Below are positions 50,885 through 63,136 of a stretch of 64,000 nt of DNA, piece after piece. The notes under the pieces are model-generated. The model was given only the letters and a program-made list of their open reading frames with translations, ran no database searches and had not been told where the DNA came from. Position numbers and translations under genes: made by a program. How positions within the stretch are numbered: position 1 is the first letter of the stretch; every line of letters begins with the position of its first letter. Origin of the DNA: Apostichopus japonicus (Eukaryota > Echinodermata > Holothuroidea > Aspidochirotida > Stichopodidae); NCBI RefSeq assembly GCF_037975245.1, contig NC_092574.1, positions 21,415,713-21,479,712 of the forward strand, in the 5' to 3' direction.

Positions 50885-52857
50885 TACAGTAAGCCCTTGC
50901 GGGTTTCTCCCACATTGGTGTTCGCTTATTTTTATTATTATGTATGCCATTACACATTTGGATACAGTATGACTCATGAGTAAATTTTTGCCCTGTTCAT
51001 TTCCTACTTATATGAAAAACTGTTATCCTTTGCCTTATATCACCCATAGACAATGCTTCCTTATTGATATTGTTTGTTGTGTAAATAGAAACCTGTTATT
51101 TCTTTATGTATGTGGCTGCTGTGCAAACAGGTAGGAGTAGACTATCCTGGGAATAGTACTCAGTAACAAAGGTGTTCTGTTAGTTGGACGGCTGTTTACA
51201 ATTAGTGTGAACGTCATGTATAGATGGTTTCTATGGATGTATTCATACTTTACATTACTTAAACGTATATTATACAAGGCAGTCGCCATCTTCACCAGCC
51301 CAGATGAGGGCGCTGTCTCTGAATCACATATCATTATAAAAGACATTCTGGATATTCTGGATATTCTGGACATTCTGGATATAAAAGACATATCTGGAAA
51401 GACATTCATACCTTCTTGCCTTTATATCATCCTGTAGAAAATGCTTCCTTATTGATATTATTGTTGTGTAAATAGAAACCTGTTGTTTCTTTGTTTTTGT
51501 TTTTTGGCTACTGTGCAAACAGGTAGGAGTAGACCATTCTGGGACCAGTACTCAGTAACAAAGACAGGCTGGATATGGGGGAAATGTTCATACCTTCTTG
51601 CCTTTATATCATCCTGTAGAAAATGCTTTCTTATTGAGATTGCTGTTGTGTAACAGGAAAAAGTTGTTTCCTTGTTTACTTGGCTGCTGTGCAAACATGT
51701 TCCACCAGTCTTGAAACCACTATTCAAAATCTAGCAAAATGTGTGGAAAATGTTTGCAATATCATCTCACATTTGAAACCTGTATAAGTATTTTAGCATT
51801 GTTATTTAAACCTGGGTTTAGGGATATAATTTGTATGCAATTGTAATGAATTTCATAAACCTACATTCTGCTCTCCTTTAATATTGAGGTAAAGCACAGT
51901 TGGTATAGGATGTGGGTGGAGAGAACAACATGGCATATTTGCCATAGAGAGTTATAATAATAAAGGGAACTCAGTCATCTCCATGGGCAACAGTCCATCC
52001 TCAGCCCTACTTTTATAATAACCTACGAGTGGTAAATTGAAGAACAGCTTCTTTTTTGGTTGATTTTGATCCATTTCTCATATTGTTAATAATACACTCC
52101 CCATTGCAACTTAGTTTAAGTAGCTTCACTTTACTAGTCAAGTTTCGTTTCAAATAATGAACTAAAAAGTCAATTTTTTGGTGGTTTTTCCAATTTGCAA
52201 TTCACATGCCTGTTCTTAATTATGACATTGTTTCCTCGGTTTAAGTCATTTATTAATGTGAACGTTATGCAAACACCACCAGTCCGGAAACTGTACACAG
52301 TAGCAAAAACTGAGTGAAAAATGTTTGCAACATCATCTATGATGGAAAAAAAGAACAGGGAAGAAATGTTGGTAAGCAAATCAGACTTGACTGCTGGCTC
52401 ACTAACCATTGACCAAATTAAAATCTATTAGGTGTTTGATTAGTTGCATTTGAATACATTTGGAGTAACACTCCAAGCTTGGTAAAATTGTTGATGAGCA
52501 AAAAAAGTTGCTATTTTTAGCTGTTTCTTTGTTTGAACTACAGTAAGCACACTTTACAAAGATATAAATCACGTGGGCAAAACTTAGTAATAAGTGCTAT
52601 AATCATTGATATATTGCCCTAGTTAAATACACTTGTTCTACACATTTGGATTTTGGTCCACCTCTAGAGTACATTTGTCATACTGTACTATTAAGGTTCA
52701 TATTGTTAGCAACTATTGCCCAAAGTGTACTTAAAGGGATATTCCGGTGGGAGAAGTTGATTGCTTGATAAAGATGCTGGCAATTTTATATATTGAGGTC
52801 TCTTCTTCTATTGAAAACACTATAGTACTTAGTTATTTCATCTCTGTCATCTTTCAG
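50885..52857. other. Intergenic DNA between the CR1 element and PDZD8
   Basis: No coding exon seen. Besides the duplicated units it must include the PDZD8 promoter and any first untranslated exon, which I could not place. Confidence 0.45.
51029..51735 (+). repeat. Three copies of a 130-180 bp repeat unit upstream of PDZD8
   Basis: Copies start near 51029, 51416 and 51598. Shared words in order: CTTTATATCATCCTGTAGAA, AATGCTTCCTTATTGATAT, GTGTAAATAGAAACCTGTT, GCTGTGCAAACAGGTAGGAG, CAGTACTCAGTAACAAAG. The second and third are most alike. A weaker fourth match lies at about 52250-52340. Between the first and second copy is a 9-bp tandem repeat (GATATTCTG, 51345-51380). Confidence 0.75.
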
Positions 52858-52937
52858 GCGATGGACCCTGTTCAGCAGGTAACCAATGAGAGTTGATGTT
52901 CCGACAGAATGAGCTGACCAAACACTAATAAAACAAA
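52858..52937 (+). promoter_or_regulatory. PDZD8 5' UTR segment with a short upstream ORF
   Basis: A strong acceptor (CATCTTTCAG, AG at 52856-52857) precedes this segment, so it probably continues a spliced 5' UTR. It contains a 12-codon upstream ORF (52861-52896, ATG GAC CCT to TGA) ending 41 bases before the main ATG. A role in limiting translation is inference. Confidence 0.4.
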
Positions 52938-55900
52938 ATGCTATTTGTTGCATTTGTATCTGCTCTGGTTGGGGCTCTTGGAGCTGTCCTTCTTCAAGTC
53001 ATTCTGTTTTGTCTTTACTTAAAGAGTAAGCCCCGACTAGAGAACCCTAGAAGACATCAATATGAAAGAGCAAAAATATCAGAGGTGAGTTAATACATTT
53101 ATTAATTAAAGGGAAATATGTGATGGTTTTGACTTTGTTGGAAATTTCCCTCTTGGTTTATCAGAGAAAAAAAAACAGAAGTAGCAAGAATAAAACATTA
53201 TCATGGTTTAACTAAGTAGTGATTTTGAGGCAATATATTTTATAATGATAGAATACATCATGCAAGGAACCATTTAAATGATGTTGAAAGGGTATCACTG
53301 TTTTTGTTATGATTTAATAAACCTAAAACCAAAGAATAATTGTAAAAGTATTATTTAAAATTAAAAGCAAGACATGCCTGGCCTTTGCTATTTGGGGTAA
53401 ACCCTTCACATCTTTTAACCCATCTCCTTTTTTATCATAATGAAATCCCCCCTATTTGTTAAATTACCCCCTCCCTCCCCCTCCCTCCCCCCCTCCCTCT
53501 CCCTTCTTTTCTTAAAGAATGACTTCACGTAAGAAAGATATTGAGCTTTAAAATATCCTAAATTTGTTAAATGTTCCTGTAAGGTTAGCTAGTCAATGAT
53601 TTCCTCTCCTCAATGTTTTCTCATAGAGTGTTTTGTTGCATCTGAGGAGCTGATCTAAATAGTCAGGTCACATAAAGGGATGAGCCTCAATTAAATATAA
53701 ATTATAACCCGGTTTGATGGCAGTGTCTTGTCACGGTCTGCAACATACCAAATTATTTTGTACCTTAAGTCATCGTTACCACCAAATGGTCAGGGCTCAC
53801 AACTTTTAATATATTTAGTCTCAGAGAATGTTAAGATAAACTGATAATTTTCTTTCCATTAATATCAGGACTTGAGAAACCTGGAAGGTAAATTAGGTAC
53901 AGAGGAATCTGCCCATAGCTTGAATGCCATCTTCGGATTTTTGTTCGGGGAGCTGAAGGACACCAAGATGGTCCGTCGATGGATTGTTCGGAAACTGAAC
54001 GTTGAACTCGATGAGCTCCTGCAGACGAAGACAGCTGGGAGGGTACTGGAACAGATAACCGTAAGTTTATGTGGCCACACATCGGCAAATGTCAAAATAT
54101 CAATTGTGTTGAACACAGGTGACTGAGATATTGAAGGCTTTAACTGTGTTTGATTCACAGCATTGTGAAGACAATTTCAAACTGGTTTGTTCAGCTAAAT
54201 CAAAATTATTTTTGGAGGTTTCTTGCCATAGTCACTCAAGTTGGTATGTGTCTACGCTTGTGTGTGTGGATTTATTTATGTATATACTTGTGTGTGTGTG
54301 TGATTCTCTAGCATGTAAAACATGATATATCTCAATAAGAGGGAAACAATGATTCATAATGTCATACTTGGCATGGGGGTTGCTCGTAATGAGTACAAGG
54401 TGGTTTTGTAGCGGTCCAGTGTTGTACAAGGTCAGCAGAGGTCAAAATGTGGAAATCATGAACAGTAAATAACTCTCATTTTGACACTGTATATGTATAT
54501 CACATATGCTTTCTGAATTGCAATAAAAATCCACAGTTTTGGTGGAGGTCAAAGATCATTTAAGGTCATCAGAGGTCAAAACCTTCAAACATTGTAAACT
54601 CAATATCTCGAGAAGGGGAAAGCTGACAGTTATCATAAATTGCTTGAGCATGTTTGGTGTAAGGTCCATGTCGTGTTATCGGGAGGGGGGAGGGGGTTTA
54701 TTGATAAGCTGCCGTTAAAAATGCAAAAATTGTAAAAGCCTGATAATGTCAAAAAGTTGGACAAAGTTTGTAGAATTGCATAGTGGATTGCTGTAATAAT
54801 GTGAAACAAGTTAAAAGTCAGTAAAGCTGAATAACTGCAATGCTATGACATATAGTCCTCGATTCCACGACCAGGGCCGTCTTAACGCATGGGCCCACTG
54901 GGCCCTGGCCCAGGGCCCCGCGATGTCAGGGGCCTCGCAATCGTAGTAACCCCATGTCTTAATATGGGAGGAAAACTTATTGAATAGGCCATTATGCCTG
55001 ATTGAATTCGATACTTGACAACTTGTGACGAGAGTTGGTGAAACACTTGAGAGTTTGACATTAAATATTCGATACTGAGTTGGCAACCCTGGAATATACA
55101 ATCCCCCGAAGGCTTACACAGAGAAACTGTTACTCCGTAACAATAAGAAAGAGGATATTGCCTCAGCCACGAAAGGCATCAAATTTGAAAACCGTGGGCA
55201 ATACCTCACTACCAAACCTAAACAAAAGGAACCACCACTTGTGTTCAAGCTCACCTATACACCCCATATCAAAACCACGCATTTGAAAAAAAGCACTTTT
55301 GAAACATTGGCACTCAATCTCGCAACACGCGGAATTATCCAAACTGTTTCCAAAATAACCGATTCTAGCCTACAAAAGGGCCCAAAATCTCAAAGATTTA
55401 CTTGTTAACTCAAGGTTTCGTACTAACGAAGAATCAGCTGACTCTCAAGGTTCACACGAAGCTCTTTTAGATGCTCTTATAGCTGCACTATGAGTCCATA
55501 AAACTCGTGCACAGAAAATAGTTGCATTTTGAAAACGAGACGCCCAGGCCGAATATAAAATATTCAAAGGCTACTACTGATGAAGCTCCTCCTATAAAGT
55601 TTGAGAGCAGAAACCGGTCTAGTTGGTCATAAGAACCTACGGTAGTCTCTCCTACTATTAACAGTACACTCAATTCACCTAATAGGTGCAATTATGTTTC
55701 ACCATGAGGAGCATGCTATAAGTTCATGTTCCTCGCGCCCTCCCTTAAAAATACTTTATGTTCTTGGCAACTACGTTGCGTTAGATAGTGTAAAACCGCC
55801 TACACCCCCCTTTCAGTTAAAAGACTCAACACAAGGGTGTTACTAATGGTGAGTCCAGTATTGTTAGGGAAGGGATGGAGGGCAACTGGAAGATTACTCT

Positions 55901-58900
55901 TCTATAATGTATTTCAGCTTTTGGATATATCATGTATGTTATTCAGCTAAAGTTTTATGCTTTATGCGCGACATAGGGAGGGGTGGTAAATGCAGGCATG
56001 TCTATGCTTGAGCGCTTGTCAAGGATGTCAATTTTTCACGCAAATTTTTTCGAACTCACTTGATTGAGGGGCCCCATTCCATTGCCGGGCCCAGGGCCCG
56101 GTGATCTCTTAAGACGGCCCTGTCCACGACAGAGTTGCTGCAATCGATGTATAAGCATTTCTAACATGACAAGACAACACAGAATTAATGGATAATAAAT
56201 TACCTCTCTTTGTCTTTCTAGGTACGAGATTACTGTTTAGGTTCAACTGTGCCGACTATAAACAGTATGTCGCTGATTAAATGCAATTCAAGCTCACCTG
56301 GGAAAGCACCAGAGGTAAACCCTTATTCTTCTTTGGCTTATATGTGTGGTGTAAATTGTTCAATCTTTAGCACAGACTACCCTATACAAGATAGTCATCA
56401 GAATACTGCCCTCTTTATCCTCCTTATTCTACCAGTGGAAAATCTCTACTTTACAGTAGATTTTGTATAGTGTAGGAATAACTTTTCTTTTCAAATTTCT
56501 CGGCAGAGTGATCTCTTTGAAAGAGGTATAAAGTTTGTTTTGTTTAGTTTTATTTTATTTTATTCATTATGCTTTATATGAAGTGCTTCTTATGGATCTA
56601 GCCATATCTACTATTCTAACTAGTAACCAAAGTTTTGGATGTTTTATAGTTGCAGTGGTTATTGAAATAGGTATAATATGAAAACCCAGCGCAGAAGAAC
56701 AAAGACCCAGAAGTTTACTATCCTCAGTACAGTTTATTAGTACTTTTAATATTATAAAATCCATCCTTTATTCGGTACTGTAGGTTCATTTTTAAGCATT
56801 GGTATAATACTCAGTGGAAGGGAATAACTACTTCATACTCTAGGCATCATATTTGTCTGGTAACAATAACAATTTTTTTTTTTTTGTGGAGACAGTTGAC
56901 ATGTATAATTGATTGGAATCTTTCATAGCTCTAATGCATATTTGTACAAAAGTTCATGTTTAGGTAAGATAAGTGAGAGGAAACAATAGTAGTATACACT
57001 ATGCAGGGATGTTTATTTACTTTAGTTTATAGCAATAGATTTATTGTAAAGATTGTTTATTATCATGTTTAATATACATATGTGTTTATGATTGGTGTGA
57101 TTAGTCTGATTTGTGTTAAATTTACCTGATGTATAGACATAACATCTGGTCAAAGGTCAGGTATGGTACAGAAGTTGATTGTGGTTTTGATGACTATACA
57201 ATTCAAGCATAATTTGTTTTAAGTCGTGATGATTGATTGTGTCATTGTGTCTGTCTGTCTGTGTGTGTGGGTGTATGTAAGTGTGTATATATACATATAT
57301 CTATGTTTGTTATCACGTTTGTAAGTACAGATGCATGCGTTATGTATGTGTGTGTATATATGTCTGCTTGTACGTATCTATGTGTGTATGTATGGGTGTA
57401 TGTATGATTGTCTGTTGCAAATTGCTCTCAAAGAAATGTGCAAAGGGTGGGTATGAAAGAGTTTTTACATGAACTTGGTGCAAAGCTATTGAAAAGCAGC
57501 CAAAACCCAGTCAGACCTCTTTTCCACCTTGAAGATACTCAGCTGTGTTTTCTAAGACAGAGGCTTATGGTGTTCTTGGGACCACTTGTTCCTGATCTGT
57601 CCATGGCAACACTGAATAGTATTTAATAAATCATGATCATGTGACCACTGGAGTATGCTAGTTTACTAACCCCAACAATTGTTAGTTTGTAAGGGGTGTA
57701 ATAGTTGAATCTTTTAATGTAAGTGTCACATTACAGTATGCCTTCTATAGCTTTAGCTATTCAACTGTACAATTTTCCTTTGTTCGTTGCCCTACTCCAA
57801 CAGGTGATCAGTGGTAACATCTGATAAGTGTTCTTGTTGGCATTGTTACCATACAAAATGGCGACAATATTTATCCGAAGTAGTCAAGATTTCTGTAGTA
57901 TTTTGAGGGGTGTAAACTTGCTTATTTTTCATGGAACGTGAACAATTTCCCTTTTCTTGCTTCATCCATCTTCTATATTCCACTTCCGGAGTTGATCCGT
58001 ATCTTTTCTGTAGTTCAGAATAATAAAAGTAGATAACTTTTATAAAGTGAGATTTCAATCTTTCTAAGCTACTCAGTTTTTTCTTCTAAAATATACTTAA
58101 AATTCTTGTTCCTTTTCCTAAACTTTTGCTCTTCCCAAAATATCCCCCATTCCGACCTTGCCTTGTTTTTGGACCCTGAAAAAGCTAGGTGTTAGTCATA
58201 GACACATTGCAATATATATATGATAATAATGGTAATAATATAAGAATTTGTAAAGTGCTTTTATCCAGTTAAAAAAAAACTGCTCAGAAGCGCTGCAGGA
58301 GCAAAGTACCCAAAATGGACACAACAGTTATTAAACAAATGGATACGCATTCATGAATAAGAACGTCTTTGAGTTCTTTCTGGAAAGTTGACACATGCTG
58401 GATTGTTTTCAGATGTAAGGGGAGACTGTTGCAGAGCTGTGGAGCTGATCTAGCAAAGCAACGTTCCCCATAGGTGGAAGTGCGGACAGTAGGAACAGAT
58501 AGCATATGTTGTACGCTTGAACGAAGCACCCTGCTAGGTCTGTATTCTTGGAGAAGCTCTTGTAGGTAAACTGGGGCTAAACCATTCCTTGCTTTGAACA
58601 CAAGGACAAGAATTTTTTATATATATATTCTACCCCAAAAATGGACGGTCAACCTTGGTGAGTTTCCTACCCAAGCTTTTCTGATCCGAAACCCAAACTT
58701 ATCTTTCAGGAGGTAGACGTCGCTTTAAGTCTTAAATACAATGGCGGCTTCAGGATATCTGTGGACGTTGACCTCGCATTTGGCACTTCAGCCTATGTGT
58801 CTATAACAGTTTCTAAACTGGAGGGCAAAGGTCGCCTGTCATTCACCCGCCATCCATATTCCCATTGGTCTTTTTCCTTCTTTGAGGTAAGGCGCAAATC

Positions 58901-61900
58901 TCTAATCCTCCAAAATATCCCACTCTGCACGTCTTCATTTCATTTATACTTTCCGTATTTATTGTTACCTCAGGAATTGAGCATTGGAACTTAGAGATGG
59001 TATAACATGACATTGTATTTGTTAAATATTTGCTAGAATTGATATATGTAAATTTAAGAAGTCTGTATTTTCATTTCTTCAAGACGACATTCGTGATCTA
59101 TAAATTGTTTATTTCCCTAGAGAGCAACACCAAAATGCATTCAAAACAAATCTCTAATTTTTCATCTTATCTTACAAAGAATGTTACAGAGTAATTAAAA
59201 TTATTATATGTGGTCCTTACAAGACAAATCTGACAGAACCCAACTTCTTTGCTCGTCCACATTACAAGTTTACTCAAACATGGATTTACTTTATCAGGAT
59301 AGGTCAAATTTTTCAAGCTTTTCTGGATTATCTGTAAAGGAAACTTGATCAGGTAGGTGACTGAAATGATAATTCTAATGGCATAACCATCTTACAACTG
59401 AAAATTATACTTCATAAACATGTTATCCTGCTTTTTTAAGCATTTTCCAAAGTGAGGGAAAACATAGCAAAGACAGGAACGTATCAACTTTTATCTTCCA
59501 AAATTCGATTTTGGCATATTGTCATATAACCGAATATCAAGCCCAAGTTTTACGATGAAGATCACTACGAGGTTACCAAAGGCAGTTTGACTAAAGGGGA
59601 ACAGATGTTGCTGTCAGTATCAGGTGATCTTTGAGGGCAAGGGGTAGGGGTGCTGACGGCTAACTGCAGTCCTTGCCATGGGTTAATTCACGTCCTGCTG
59701 CGGAGTACTGATATAATGCACATTATCATAGCTGACATCTGAGTTCTTGAATTTGTCCGCAAGAGTTTCTCTCCAGACGCAGCCTTCTTCCCCAAAATAA
59801 TAACAACATTACAGTTGTCACAGAAACACAAAACTTACTTATGTATTCATAAACATTCATTGACTTTGTTGTATCTCTTTTTTTTGGCAGGAACCTGACC
59901 TAGAATTTATCACCAAGACACACTTTGAGGGTCGAGCCTTACCTCAGCTGAGTGGAATAATTGTCAACCAGGTGAGAGTGTCTTTTCCTTTAAGAGTTAG
60001 TTACTCAGCTCTGGTCAGTTTTGCTCTGTGTAGTAGTTAGTATACTGTATCCTAATGCATTTACAGTTAGTGTACATATATCATAGGCTGATGTGGCGAC
60101 GTCACGAGGAATGTTTCTTGGCTTCTTGGCAACTTTACAAAGTTTTGTTTTTACCTACATTCTGTTCAGAGCTTCGATCTTTGTTGAACTCTAAACTGAA
60201 AATGGTTTGTCAACAGTGCCCTTGTTGTCCTTTATAGGTTGTCAATCAGTTATCTACAGAGAGGAAAAAAATATTTCTGCAAAAGATTAAAACATTTTGA
60301 TGGAATTTTAAGTACAGGGAAATTTGACAGCTAAGCTAAACTGCCACATGTATCAGGTTTCAAGGATAAATCAAGAAAATGATTATTATAGCCTAAGTTA
60401 TGATTTTGAAAAACATTTGCCCAGATGAGATCACAGACCTCCTACTGTGATCCAACTTCCTGGAGAAGCTGAAGGTTTAAAGAGTCAAAATAGGTTACAT
60501 TCAATCAAACACAGCTCAAATTGGGGGCAAGATATTGAGATGAGGTTTTCTACTAGCAGTGTGGAATGTGTTTCTTCAATTTCAATATAAGTTTCATATT
60601 GTTTGTCACCATGAAAATCCCTGTTTTCTAAAAACCCAATATTACAATCAATACTCTGCTCTAACAGCTATAGAATACTTGAAAATATTGGCAGCTTAGG
60701 TATGCATATCTTGTGTGTGTTTTAGTATGACCTCTATTATTAATCATATTGCAGGATAGGTTTGACTTATATGCAGACAGAATTATTTGTGTATATATGT
60801 AAATAAGTTTTATGCTGGTAACACCATCTGGTATTTAGTTTTATTGAATGTGCTGGTCTGTAAATTCTGATAGACGGTAATGGCTTTACTTTCCTTCCTC
60901 GTCATGCATTTAGATCTGTATGCTAATGAACTCAATGTAAAGAAGTGTGCAGGAAATATTTAATTTGGTTGTTTTCCTCAGTCTCACATGTATGTTTTAA
61001 CATAGAGTCCGTAGTCCTTGTCTCCCATGTTTTAACATCAAGTCCGTAGTCTAAGCCCCCCCGGTTTTTATCATCAAGTCTGTAGTCCAAGTCTCACATA
61101 TTTTAACATCAATTCCATAGTCCAGTCTTACATGTTTTAACGTCAAGTCCATAGTTGAGTCTCACATGTTTCACATCGAGTCCATAGTCCAAGTCTCAAA
61201 TGTATGTTTTAAGTTTGAGTCCGTAGTCCGAGTCTCACATGTGTTAATATCAAGTCCGTAGTTCCTGTCTAACATGTTTTAACATCAAGTCCATAGTCTG
61301 AGTATCACATGTCTTAACATTGCATCCATAGTCCAGTCTCACATGTTTTAACATCAAGTCCATAGACCAGTCTCACATGTTTTAACATCAAGTCCATATT
61401 TGAGTCTCACATGTTTTAACATCCATAGTCTGAGGCTCATATGTTTTAACATCGAGTCCGTAGTCCTAGTCTCACATGTTTTAACATTATGTCCATAGTC
61501 CAGTCTCACATGTTTTAACATCAAGTCCATAGACCAGTCTCACATGTTTTAACATCAAGTCCATATTTGAGTCTCACATGTTTTAACATCGAGTCCATAT
61601 TACTAGTCTCACATGTTTTAACATAAAATCCATAGTCTGAGGCTCACAAGTTGTAACATCAAGTCCATAGTCCATAGTGTTTGCTTTTTCGTCAAATCTC
61701 TTTTACTGATGCACGCCAAATTGGTAGCTAAAACCATTTTATTTTATTTTTTATAATAACAAACTTGTTGTAATATATGACATCTTTATATTAATCACAA
61801 GTTCCATTATTTTCCTGTTTTTCCTTCTCCTTTCACAAAGATTAAGAAGACAATACGAAAGAAGCACATTCTACCCGCGTACAAGTTGAGGTACAAGCCT

Positions 61901-63136
61901 TTCTTTGTGAAACCAGATCCTCCAGGTATTCACGATGAAGTGTTGGTAGAGAACTCCAAATTGACTGTCGGTACCATGCAAATAACCGTCGTGGAATGCG
62001 GTCGACTGCCATTCTCCAAGGAGAACGAAGATACGGACGTGTATTGCAGTCTGTCAATAGGTATGTCTGTGCGTCTGTCTGTTCATATCTTCAATCAGAG
62101 TCTTACCTTTGAAATTCAACGCAGGTCCCAAACCCCAATAGTACCAAAGATCGGAGAGCAGTTCAAATTTTGATTGTCTTGCATTTTGATTGGTTCCTCA
62201 TGTCATACAGGTTTTACAGGGATGTCCACAATCATCTTCACTTCCTGTTGTGAAGACATATTTTATATGTAGTTACTCAAGTTACTCGGGGACTGCCAGT
62301 TTGTCATTTTCCGATGTCATTATGCTTCCCTGCGAGGCAGATGGTTTCAATTTACTGTCATGTCATTTTCCCATCAGTTTTCTGTGCATGGTTTGTAAGG
62401 CAATGTAAAACAAGTGCTGTTACAGAAATGCCATTTTTCTATTGTGTGTTTGTGAATAATTTGATGAAAATAACCTTTAGCATAGTGACTGGAAAAGACA
62501 GAATGATATAAAAACAAAAGGCATATTTGGTGAGTAATCAAACTGTGCACCAGTTTGGCAAGCCCTTTGGATTTCAATAAAAATTGAAAGGGTACTTCTT
62601 GAAATTTTGACAGCCATGAGGACTGCTATTCTGTGACTCTGCAAGCTGTGGAATGCTAGTATAAAAATGGATACATACACTTTGAAATTAATCTCTTTTA
62701 TGTTTCTCAAATATTGAGAAACAGACAAATTTGCACATAAGACATTAAGATGTACTTCAAAATTTAATTTCTCAAACAAGGATTCCTTTATCTCTAAACA
62801 TTGATAAAGTTAATTTCAGCCGTTGACAATGTACCAACATGTGAGCATTGACTCTAGTAAGAGATATTCTATTTTGATAAGATTTTCCATTGCTTTGAAA
62901 GAGAAATTTGAAAAGAGAATATTTTTATCTTTGTTACCCTCTGATTCTCAGATGCCATCGCTTGGAGACAAGATGACATAGAAAAGAAATTTTTAGGAGA
63001 AATATTTGAAGTTGATGTTAACAAAGGTCCAAATAAATTTGTTGGGGTAACATTTCAGCCAGGTAGTTACGAGAAAGAAGTCCTGGTGTCCTCCATCAGC
63101 CCGGAGTCGCCGGCTGTTAACAAGAACCTTCAACGG
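52938..63136 (+). CDS. PDZD8: PDZD8 (SMP- and PDZ-domain lipid-transfer protein), 5' part, 7 exons
   Basis: ER membrane protein that transfers lipids at ER contacts with late endosomes and mitochondria through its SMP domain. Exons: 52938-53084, 53869-54060, 56222-56314, 58710-58886, 59891-59971, 61841-62060, 62952-63136; all junctions GT/AG and in phase, giving 365 residues before the window ends. Visible: an N-terminal membrane anchor (about 2-28), SMP domain from about 50 to 240 (signature KYNGGFRISVDVDLAFG, then HWSFSFFEEPDLEF and LPQLSGIIVNQIKKTIRKKH), a linker with KPFFVKPDPPG, a C2-like stretch near 270-300 and the start of the PDZ domain near 318-365 (VGVTFQPGSYEKEVLVSSI, then SPESPAV). 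The order matches PDZD8 (human about 1154 residues), not TEX2 or the E-Syts. The rest of the PDZ and the C1 domain lie beyond the window. Confidence 0.92.
53467..53513. repeat. Polypyrimidine tract in PDZD8 intron 1
   Basis: About 45 bp of CCCCTCCCTCCC-type repeats. The opposite strand has many G runs of three or more and could form a G-quadruplex or triplex. Confidence 0.7.
54305..54660 (+). repeat. Diverged tandem repeat with AGGTCA direct repeats
   Basis: Roughly two and a half units of about 130-150 bp. Recurrent parts: ATATCTCAATAAGAGGGAAA versus ATATCTCGAGAAGGGGAAA, and AAGGTCAGCAGAGGTCAAAA versus AAGGTCATCAGAGGTCAAAA. Two of these give AGGTCA repeats with 4-bp spacing (54429-54444 and 54563-54578). 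It lies in PDZD8 intron 2. Confidence 0.6.
54872..56122. mobile_element. hAT-type element, 1251 bp, in PDZD8 intron 2
   Basis: Ends are CAGGGCCGTCTTAA and its exact reverse complement TTAAGACGGCCCTG. The perfect 8-bp duplication TCCACGAC flanks it (54864-54871 and 56123-56130). Subterminal regions of both ends are rich in GGGCCC words. No hAT transposase is encoded; much of the interior is a Penelope-like fragment, so the element is non-autonomous and carries an older insertion. Confidence 0.88.
55082..55493 (+). pseudogene. Decayed Penelope-like retroelement fragment inside the hAT-type element
   Basis: One frame from 55082 reads about 108 codons with PPLVFKLTYTPHIK, then stops. A second frame overlapping its end gives PILAYKRAQNLKDLLVNSRF and continues to TGA at 55491-55493. 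Together these match, from memory, the region after the reverse transcriptase in Penelope-like and related elements (P-L-V-x-T-Y-x-P ... Y-x-R-x-x-N-L-x-D-L-L-V). At least one frameshift separates them. The reverse transcriptase core and GIY-YIG nuclease are absent. Confidence 0.6.
57241..57410. repeat. TG/TA-rich low-complexity block in PDZD8 intron 3
   Basis: Imperfect mixture of TGTG, TATG and TATA words; the Cys/Val/Tyr-rich frame across it is an artefact. Confidence 0.7.
58212..58620 (-). mobile_element. L2-like LINE 3' fragment in PDZD8 intron 3
   Basis: The minus strand encodes about 109 codons of the RT C-terminal region: LVFKARNGLAPVYLQELL, RPSRVLRSS, SAPQLCNSLPLHLK, FQKELKDVLIH. 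This is the usual end of L2/Rex-type ORF2. It is followed by a short 3' UTR with AAGCACTTTACAAATTC and an ATT-rich tail near 58215-58245. The 5' end is cut at about 58615 next to a TA run. It is antisense to PDZD8. Confidence 0.75.
60978..61672 (+). repeat. Minisatellite, about 34-bp unit, roughly 20 copies, PDZD8 intron 5
   Basis: Units follow the pattern AGTCTCACATGTTTTAACAT then CAAGTCCATAGTCC, with single-base variants and length changes. A block of about 90 bp starting TCCAGTCTCACATG recurs at 61332 and 61499, a 167-bp offset of five units, so part of the array has a higher-order period. Confidence 0.92.

Noticed and set aside
53831-54158. Minus-strand Ser-rich ORFs
   Set aside because: Antisense shadows of PDZD8 exon 2.
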